Source: Berberis thunbergii | Taxonomy: Eukaryota > Streptophyta > Magnoliopsida > Ranunculales > Berberidaceae | Length of the DNA: 64,000 bases | Assembly: GCA_003290165.1 (NCBI GenBank) | Contig: QNQO01008307.1 | Span: 62,001-126,000 of the forward strand | Reading direction: 5' to 3' | In this document: positions 56,534 through 64,000 of the stretch, piece after piece | Layout: each line of letters starts with the position of its first letter | Position numbering within the stretch: position 1 is the first letter of the stretch | The notes under the pieces: generated by a model | The model's input: only the letters and a program-made list of their open reading frames with translations | The model's database searches: none | Told to the model about the DNA's origin: nothing | Made by a program: the position numbers and the translations under genes

Positions 56534-57170
56534 GTATTCCATCTCCGCAAATTCTTAGCGATTGTGCAATTCTTAAGTAATTTGTTTTGTCTTCGATAGA
56601 GGATTTTCAAATTTTTATTAGTATTTATTTTATATGATTAATTCTAGAGTTTTGTGGCTTTTTTTGCATTCAATAGTTTTGCAATTTTTGTGGGTTTAAT
56701 AAACACTAAATAATGATCCAAATTCCAAACTATAGCTAGGTGCTACAATAAGTGCATTTGATCTCTATTTTCCCAAAAAAATCATGTTTGAATTAACAAC
56801 CAACAAGGATATTCTTTTTCTAAATAACAATGTTCAACTGGCTTGCTTTGAAATTATTATTACCATTTAACATTAGAAAATGCCAACAACAGACCTCATT
56901 TTGGAAAATTTACTTCCTACTTTTGTACGTTAAAGTGTGAATAGGTGTTCTTCGTATATGTATGGAGAATGGCTCTGCAAATGGTAATTGATTTTTGTAC
57001 CTATCTTATTATTATTTTTTAATTATTTTTTAATATTTTTATATGTTGTTGTCATTTTTGTCTTCATTGTTGTCGTTTTTTAATTTGACCAACCTTTAAG
57101 GTGGAATGAAGGTTGATTGGTTTTCCATTTTATTTTTATTTTTTATATTACTTATATATATAGAGATCTA
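56534..57170. other. Intergenic, AT-rich, nothing recognised
   Basis: About 640 bp of AT-rich sequence with T- and A-runs. No gene, tRNA or clear repeat seen. Confidence 0.5.
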
Positions 57171-57323
57171 AACAATTCTTAAGAGTCAGGCCCCTAGCGC
57201 TAGATCGGCGCCAGGGTCGGCTCAATACCCTCCAATCCTTATCTATTTTCTTCTTCTTCAACACATTTTTTATCCTCCCCTTGCACTGACCTGGCACTAG
57301 GGGTCTGGCTCTTAAGAATTGTT
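57171..57323. mobile_element. 153 bp hairpin MITE
   Basis: About 30-40 bp inverted ends: AACAATTCTTAAGAGTCAGG at 57171 pairs with CTGGCTCTTAAGAATTGTT ending 57323, with pairing continuing through CCCCTAGCGC / GCACTAGGGG. The 70 bp loop is pyrimidine-rich. Non-coding. The superfamily is not determined; a target duplication is not clear. Confidence 0.75.
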
Positions 57324-57592
57324 CATAAAGATCCAAACCTAAGATCATAAAATGTCTAAAGAAGACAATTATCCTATGTTGAGGAGGTATTTGACTGAAC
57401 ACATAGTAAAAAAAGAGAGGCATAACCAATTGATGGGAAAAAAATGAATAAGGAGGTAAGGAGCTGTAAAATGATTTTTTTTTTTGCATGTTGATAAAAG
57501 TGGTGTCATGTTATTTCCATTAAGGGTTTGTTTCGTAGGATGGAAAAAATACACGGGAATTAAAATCGTTTCCAATGATTCCGTATTCGCGC

Positions 57593-57615
57593 GGGGGGGG
57601 GGGGGGGGGGGGGGG
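57593..57615. repeat. G23 homopolymer
   Basis: Twenty-three consecutive G directly after GCGC and directly before the 228 bp tandem duplication. It could form a G-quadruplex, or be an assembly or sequencing artefact, since such tracts are hard to read. Confidence 0.9.
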
Positions 57616-58071
57616 ACATGGGTAAAGACTTAGTTTCCCATGAGAGATGGAAAAACTAGTTACATGAATTCTTTTCCCATCATTAAATACACAACCGAAC
57701 AACAGAAAATTACTTGACATGGGAATTAGATTCCATTTTCCATGTAAAATGGCCATGTGTCATTGTTTATTCTAGGGGTTTATTGATGTTTAATTTACAA
57801 AGGTGTGTTGAATGAAAATCTTCTGTATATGTACATAAATAGGACATAGGTAAAGATTTAGTTTCCCATGAGAGATGGAAAAACTAGTTACATGAATTCT
57901 TTTCCCATCATTAAATACACAACCGAACAACGTAAAATTACTTGACATGGAAATTAGATTCCATTTTCCATGTAAAATGGCCATGTGACATTGTTTATTC
58001 CAGGGGTTTATTGATGTTTAATTTACAAAGGTGTGTTGAATGAAAATCTTCTGTATATGTACATAAATAGG
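57616..58071. repeat. 228 bp tandem duplication
   Basis: 57616-57843 and 57844-58071 are near-identical direct copies (a few substitutions, for example ATGGGTAAAGACTT vs ATAGGTAAAGATTT). No internal gene. The G23 tract lies at the left edge of the first copy only. Confidence 0.93.
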
Positions 58072-59148
58072 ATGGTTGTAACTTATGGCATTGAAAATGG
58101 CAAATTGCTGAAACTTTTTATAAATGGATGTGAAATGTGTATTTCACAAATGGTATTGAAAAAAGGTGTTGCTATAAATCGTTTGTTTCACCAAGCCCCT
58201 TTCAAATAAAGGTTTCACTCCTCTATAAATGGATCCTATGGGTTGGTCTCACCCAACAACCATCGCCTAGATCAATATCTATGACTCGAACTCTCATATT
58301 CTCATTTCTTCTTATTTATTTTTAGTTTCATTATAGGCTTTGTAGGTATGGTAAATCAACCTCATCATTGAGATACAACTGCTAATTTAGAAGGGGTAGA
58401 AGTGTAAAAAGCTTAAAACCTGGCAAAAAAAGGGTTATTTTCCCTAGTTGCCTAGAATTGTTGGACTTGAGCATTGTGAATACAAAGAGGTTTTGTGGTT
58501 GTCATGTTTTATTTATTTTCATTTTTTTCCACAACTTTTCCTTGCAACAAATGATAGTTAAAAGATAATACCTTAAATAGCAAAATGTAATGTATTTTTC
58601 TCTCAAAGATGGAGATTTTGACTACGTTACTCTCTTATCCCCAATTTTTTTTGGTACATGTAAGTTTCTTTGTCTGCCTAAATGGAGCACTACTACAGTG
58701 CCTAGTGCATTTAGAATTTTCCCGCCTAAATGATATAAATTTATGATACAAATGGATAATAACGTTTGTTTTCACCTTTTTTTGCTATGATAACTTTGAT
58801 TGCAAGGTATAATAGGTTTATGTAAACGGAAACTTAGACTGGCCGGTTGCACCTCCATATTATTTAATGGATTTAATTTAATGTTTACTTACCTATTACT
58901 GCATGCTTCCAACACTCCGGTAAATTTAATATGTATTAGTTTTGCGAATTTATGGAGAAATTACCAATGCTCCTTTCTACAGTTTATTTCCTTTAATTTT
59001 AGTTGGAGTGATGCAACTAAGAAACTTGTTTAGCACTTAATCTGAGTTTCTAAGAAAATGTGGTTGTTGGTTCTGTACGATAATTTATTTTTATTTACTT
59101 GATTTTAATTTAAAAACAATCTGCCCCCTAGTTCATACAAGTTCATCA
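58072..59148 (+). other. Upstream of the lectin receptor-kinase pseudogene
   Basis: No gene supported. AT-rich sequence with short open frames of no recognisable family. It may include the former promoter of the downstream receptor-kinase gene. Confidence 0.4.
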
Positions 59149-59836
59149 ATGGCCATTGCAATGGCTTTTTCACCCTATCATTTTTTCCTCATTTTGCTTC
59201 ACCTTCTTTTTCCACTCCCAGCCTTTGCTCAGTATATGAATATAGCACTAGGTTCATCTCTCTCTGCCATTGTATCAACGACTCTGCATGGCTCTCTCCT
59301 CATGGTGAGTTTTTTTTGGATTCCGCCGTACTTCAGACAATGGCCTCTTCTTGCTTGGAATTTGGTTTGATAAGATACCGGAAAAGACTATAGTTTGTTG
59401 GTATGCCAATGGAAACAACCCTGCTCCAAAAGGATCGAAAATTACACTTACAACAAGTGGCCAACTTATACTAGTTGATCCTCAAGGCCAAGAGATATGG
59501 AAAGTAGAAAAAGTTAGCAATCAAGTCTCTTATGCTGTGATGCTTTACACATGTAACTTTGTGCTTGTTGGTGTTTCCAAGTCCTACTATGTGTGGGAGA
59601 GTTTCAAGAATACAAATGACACCATATTGCCTACACAAGTTATTGAATCTGGAAGCATTCTCTCTATTCCAGATTGACAACTACTAGGTACTCTAAGGGA
59701 GGATATCGTGCCGATTTTATTAAATGGTAATCTAGTCCTTAATCCTTTAGCCTTGCCTACCAACACTGCTTATGCGACTTATTATAATGGTAGCACTCCA
59801 GATGGTTATCAGTTGGTGTTTGATCAGTCTGATTAT

Positions 59837-62800
59837 TGTCACGCCCTGATTTTCGAAGAAAATGAAAATCCCAACATCCACGTAGGATTATCCGTTTCCC
59901 CAAAACCCGGGACGTGAAATTCAACAACAACAGAAACATTTAGCAGCAATTACAAAAATATAGTTTAGAAAAATAGAAACAAACTAAAATTTATACAAAA
60001 CTCTAACCAGGAAAAACTGGCGCCGCTAGCCCCACTAGCGAAACTCCCGTATTGCTGCTCAAAAGTTTCTGAACCTGAAAAACTAATTGGCTACATTCCC
60101 AAAGGAATGTACCCAAGAAGCAAAAGCTCACTTGGGTCAGCAATAAAGCTGGTGTGAGAAATCTTCATCCCAAAAATCAATAAAATCGCACGTGGTAAAC
60201 ATCAAGCTAAACACAAACAACAAACCATCACACCAATAGGTAGTTCCTCAACGAGGCAAAGGTGTGATGCAAGAAAACACAGTTCCAAGAATTTAGTTTC
60301 TCAACGAAGCAATCATATCATTATCCTAATATGTAAATATGCATTTACCTGTACTTACCCTATAGGAGTTGACTATGGCAAGTCGGACCTGCAGAAATAT
60401 TAGTGGACTTGCCATCCTACATAAAAAGGATTAAAAACAATACAACGTAATTTATTCTTTTTATTTGAATTTGGTTCATCTTTTTAACGGATTGATCACT
60501 TAGACGATACCACATTCGCACCACCTCCATGCCGAACATAAATGCTCGTATGCCTCTTTCATATAAAGGAGGACTACTCCGTCATCCATGCCCAAGTGGG
60601 GACATCACATACAGGCATGCATCGCGGATACCCCTAACTATATGAGTACCAAAAGCCACCCTTGGGTTATCAATGCGCATAAACTCACGTCACATTTTTG
60701 ACGGACAAAAATCAAAGCCTATTTTAGGCATACAAATTTCACCACATTTTTGCAAGACTAACCCAAAGGTTATTTTAGTTTCTCTGGTAAGAAATGGGTG
60801 CCCCAACTCCGCAAGATGACCCACTGGTCATTTAGTTTCTCTAGTAAGAGAGGGGAAATCATAAACAAAAGAGGTGTGGTAGTTCTAAGTGATGTAATTC
60901 TAGGTGGTTTATATTTTCAGAAATCAAGGTTTACCAATATCATTTATTTTGATATCTCACTTTTCTTTCACAATGACATTTTGTCATTTATCAACCCATT
61001 CTTTCGGGAAAACATAACATATTCATAAATCATGCTCTATCACAACATGGCGATCCTATGACATTTTGTCATTTATAAATAAATCAATCCACCCATTATT
61101 TTTGGGAATATGGAATCATTCCAAATGCATACATTTAAAGGAACACCATTAATTAATAACATTGTTATCTATATAAAAGCCAACATAGGTGTATATGAAA
61201 CCATCCTCAAATTCTCATAATCATACCTTACCACATGTAGCAAATGAATTCAAAATGCACGCAATGACATTTACTAAGTTGCACTTATACCCACACAGAT
61301 GATAAAATAAGCAACCAAAATGCAACAGTATCACAAAGGGTTTGGCATATCAGATCAACCAAATTATACACCAATCAAAGTAACGAAACCCATTAGAAAA
61401 ATCTCTAAATTCAGTAAGGCAACCCCTTATTTAAAACAAACACTTGTCATCTAGCCCCAACCAAAAATGTCTTAAACTTATTTTAAATGTATTCTAAACC
61501 CAACCAAAACTAAACTTAAATCCATCCAAAACCTGCTCTAAAACTCTACCAAACTTGTCCCAAATCCAGCCAAAACATGCACTAAAATCCCAGCCAAAGC
61601 ATGTCCTAACTTCAGCCAAAGCATACTCTAAAGACTCAACCAAAATATGGTATAACTTCAGCCAAAAATGTGTTCTCAAATCAGCCTCAAAACAATCCTA
61701 CAGACTAGCCATATTTGGCCACAAAATACAACTCAATTCAGTCATGAAACAACTTGGCCAATAGCCTACACACAACCCCAGTTTAACTCTACAGAGCATA
61801 AACATTCAACACTGAAAGTCCTTCCTAGTCCAAAGGTATCCTGGTAGGCAAACTTCCACTAGACACCGAATTCCTAATGGATACAAACAAGCCATAAACA
61901 GATTTATAAATACTAAAATTAATACTTCATGAACAAAGAAAGAAAACCCATTCTCACAGACAATACCCACTCTTTTATGATCTGATGAAAACCCATTTTT
62001 TATAATCAATTAATTCAACAGGAAACGAAAAGCAAAAGAAAGGGGGAACAAACCCTAGATTGTTGCAGTGCACCATGTGATTAGTTAAACAAATAAGAGA
62101 GTTACAATATATAGAAGAGGAAGAAGACGAGAGAAAACAAATCAATGGTTATGGGTATAAAGACATTAACTAGAGAAGTGGATCAGATGATGGGAATAAT
62201 TCCTCCCCAACCAAACAATTAAAAAAAAATGAATCTCATAAATTGATATCGAACAAGTTGAGCATCAAGATGAAGTTTAACGAGGATTCAAGATGAACCC
62301 AAATCTGTAAGTCTCATCGCAAACACTAAGAATCAATGAAAAAAAAAACCTATAGTCATGAAGGGCATGATTCGATCGTATAAAATAGATAGAATGAATC
62401 AACGAAATAAATAAAGAAATAAAACTCACTGTTCGTAATCGCCATCGATTTCGAGCTTCCTCTGTCAACCAATGGTCAGATTGATGATGTTGAACTCCAT
62501 TTTCTCTGCTTAGGGTTTGCGTTTGCCATCACAAACTCAAATAAATTCTTTCCAACCTTTAAACCTTTTATGAATAGGTTTCTTTCCAAACAACCCAAAC
62601 ACAATCAATGGCTAAAAAAAATACCCAATCGATCTGCTGAGTCCGCACTCACGAACAAGATTTCTCCAACCTATTTTCGCCCCTAGCTTGTATTTGAGTT
62701 TTGTTTCAGTTTCATTGATTTTTACAACACAGTCATCATTGATCTTCTCCAACAGATGAAAGAGTGAAGTCTCATAGAGGCAGAGACCGGGCCATGTTTC

Positions 62801-63159
62801 TTCATGGCAAATGTCTTCAACTAAGAGCGGAGTGGCTGAGAGGAAGGAGAAATGAAAAAAAAGGTTGGTCGTGGAGCTGTTAGGACGCTCAGTCACAACC
62901 GAGCTTGTCGCCGGAGAAGAAGAGGAAGAGGCGCAAGAGGGAAGAAGAAAAGAAGAAGGAAGGAGAAAGAAAAGAAAAGAGGGTTTTCTCTTTATAGGGT
63001 GGGTGGCTATTCGCCCCCACTGAACTTCTGAAAACACCCACCTTCTAAACTCACCAAATAAACCCTAAAATTTTGAAATTCACATTCAATTAAATGTAAC
63101 CTTATTTTATTTAATTCAAAATAAAATAAATTATCTTTATGAAATTTAGGGGTGTTACA
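59837..63159 (-). mobile_element. 3.3 kb LTR-like insertion in the receptor-kinase pseudogene
   Basis: The inserted block starts TGTCACGCCC and ends GGGGTGTTACA, giving TG..CA ends with a short imperfect inverted repeat. The flanks ATTAT and GTTAT match at 4 of 5. Kinase-gene homology stops and resumes exactly at these points. On the minus strand a TATAAAG box (62990-62996) is followed by a CT-rich leader-like stretch, as in LTR promoters. No gag or pol frame is present, so it is best read as a long solo LTR, minus orientation, or a non-autonomous element. The 141-codon minus frame at 62612-63037 is leader-like and not a known protein. Confidence 0.6.
61450..61760. repeat. Degenerate CAGCCAAA minisatellite
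   Basis: A unit of about 25-30 bp of the form ACTTCAGCCAAARCATGYYCTA is repeated roughly ten times with much variation within the LTR-like insertion. Confidence 0.6.
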
Positions 63160-64000
63160 GTTATATTTATATTCTGTGAAAGAAGTAGAGTTGACCTCAA
63201 TTCATATAGGGGCAACACTGAAGAATTTTACTACAAAGCCATGATGGATTTTGATGAAAATTTTGCATGATATGTGTACCCAAGGACGACAAATGGTGGT
63301 AATGCAAGTTGGTCTGTTCCTGATAACATCTGATATATTTTATGGTGATTTAGGTAGTGAAGCTTGTGGTTATTATAGCTATTGCATCCCCACACCTGAT
63401 GGGAGGCCTACATGCGAATGTTTACCTAATTATTCCTTGGTGGATTCAAAGGACAAATTGTCGGGTTGCAAGCCTAATTTCTCACTGGAATGTCAGGCAG
63501 ATGCCTTTGAAATAATTGAGTTACTGAACACCGATTTTCAAACAGGGGACTGCAAGCATTATCAATCTTATAATAAAGAAGATTGTATGAAATCTTGCTT
63601 GGAGGATTGTAATAGTGCAGTTGCAGTCATGGCGAAAGAATGTTGGAAAAGAAATTTCCAGTTTCGAGTGGGAGATCATGACCAAATGGACATGCAACAA
63701 CTCTCATCAAAGTAAAGAAGTATGGCACTCATTCGGGTCATCATATTCCTCAAACTACAGTTAAGGAGAAGAAATACCATAAAGTGATGATCCTCCTAGG
63801 TAGCTCAGTGTTCTTCAATTTCTTATTGTTCATAGTAACTTGTCTATTTGTTTTCTTCAAGTACTCTAGGAAACCAATGAAAATATATCATAAAAAATAT
63901 GTTTTTAGAGACAAATTTGCATTCCTTCGCATACAAAGACCTTGATGAAGCTACAAATGGATCCAGGGAAGAGGTAGGAAGGGGTGCTTTTTGGCACTGT

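Larger units (their letters stand above)
59149..64000 (+). pseudogene. G-type lectin S-receptor-like kinase (LECRK/RLK1 type), broken, partial
   Basis: 59149-59836 encodes a signal peptide (MAFSPYHFFLILLHLLFPLPAFA), then the bulb-lectin start (NIALGSSLSA), WFDKIPEKTIV, YANGNNPAPKGSKI, GQEIWK, and TILPTQVIESGS. After a 3.3 kb insertion, 63160-64000 encodes an EGF-like region (GSEACGYYSYC, CECLPNYSLVD), a PAN/apple region (DCMKSCLEDCNSAVAVM), a transmembrane helix near 63790-63860 (LLGSSVFFNFLLFIVTCLFV) and the start of the kinase domain (YKDLDEATNG, GRGAF), where the window ends. Intact relatives are plasma-membrane receptor kinases with roles in defence. Frameshifts near 59305, a stop at about 59676 and further breaks after 63160 make it a pseudogene independent of the insertion. 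Confidence 0.9.

Noticed and set aside
56185..56542. Histidine- and threonine-rich minus-strand frames
   Set aside because: Translations of the GGT-rich core of a MITE.
62612..63037. Minus-strand 141-codon frame in the LTR-like insertion
   Set aside because: Low-complexity serine-rich start following a TATA box; reads like an LTR leader, no recognised domain.
1..64000. tRNA, rRNA, CRISPR arrays, operons, ribosome-binding sites
   Set aside because: None seen; the window is plant nuclear DNA, where CRISPR arrays and Shine-Dalgarno sites are not expected. A tRNA covariance search was not possible by eye.

Overview
The window reads as nuclear DNA of a flowering plant, probably a eudicot. The evidence is GT-AG introns, an AT-rich base composition, three recognisable plant gene families and a dense, nested set of plant transposable elements. 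Every assignment was made by eye from translated sequence and repeat structure; no database search was run.

Host genes. (1) An ERG-type (Era-like) mitochondrial GTPase gene runs on the + strand from 13157 to 32535. Eight exons join in frame to 434 codons, but the gene covers 19.4 kb because its introns are full of transposon debris; intron 2 alone is 9.4 kb. (2) A single-exon F-box gene on the - strand, 41903 to 40599, matches UNUSUAL FLORAL ORGANS / FIMBRIATA. A 33-unit AT microsatellite lies just upstream and two perfect G-boxes lie about 1.2 kb upstream. ERG and UFO converge. The space between them holds a Ds-like hAT element that a Ty3/gypsy retrotransposon later entered. (3) At the right edge, 59149 to 64000, lies a broken G-type lectin receptor-kinase gene (LECRK/RLK1 type), split by a 3.3 kb LTR-like insertion and running off the window.

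Layout. 472-2016: truncated LTR retroelement (LTR, primer-binding site, gag remnant). 4752-10134: small TIR element split by a 4,800 bp hAT transposon (4869-9668) that has a perfect 8 bp target duplication and a transposase broken by one extra A in an A-run. 10147-12678: foldback-like element made of roughly 40 bp CTCGAG units in two opposite arms. 13157-32535: ERG, whose introns hold L1-type LINE fragments in both orientations, a three-LTR array, MITEs and a 576 bp non-autonomous hAT. 33306-40207: Ds-like element with a gypsy chromovirus (34589-40169) inside. 40599-44100: UFO and its upstream region. 44324-49899: older gypsy element inserted in a still older repeat. 52912-53224: CACTA hairpin MITE. 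55898-56530: Tourist-like MITE. 57171-58071: hairpin MITE, G23 tract and 228 bp tandem duplication. 59149-64000: receptor-kinase pseudogene.

The insertions can be ordered. The chromovirus at 34589 is the youngest dated one (LTRs differ at 7 of 449 positions, all transitions). The gypsy element at 44324 is older (LTRs differ at roughly 7%). The repeat it entered, the LINE fragments and the intron-2 LTR array are older still. I found no clearly unprecedented system. The most unusual structures are the foldback element, the near-intact hAT with its one-base lesion, the three-LTR array, and the pol frame that runs into its own LTR.
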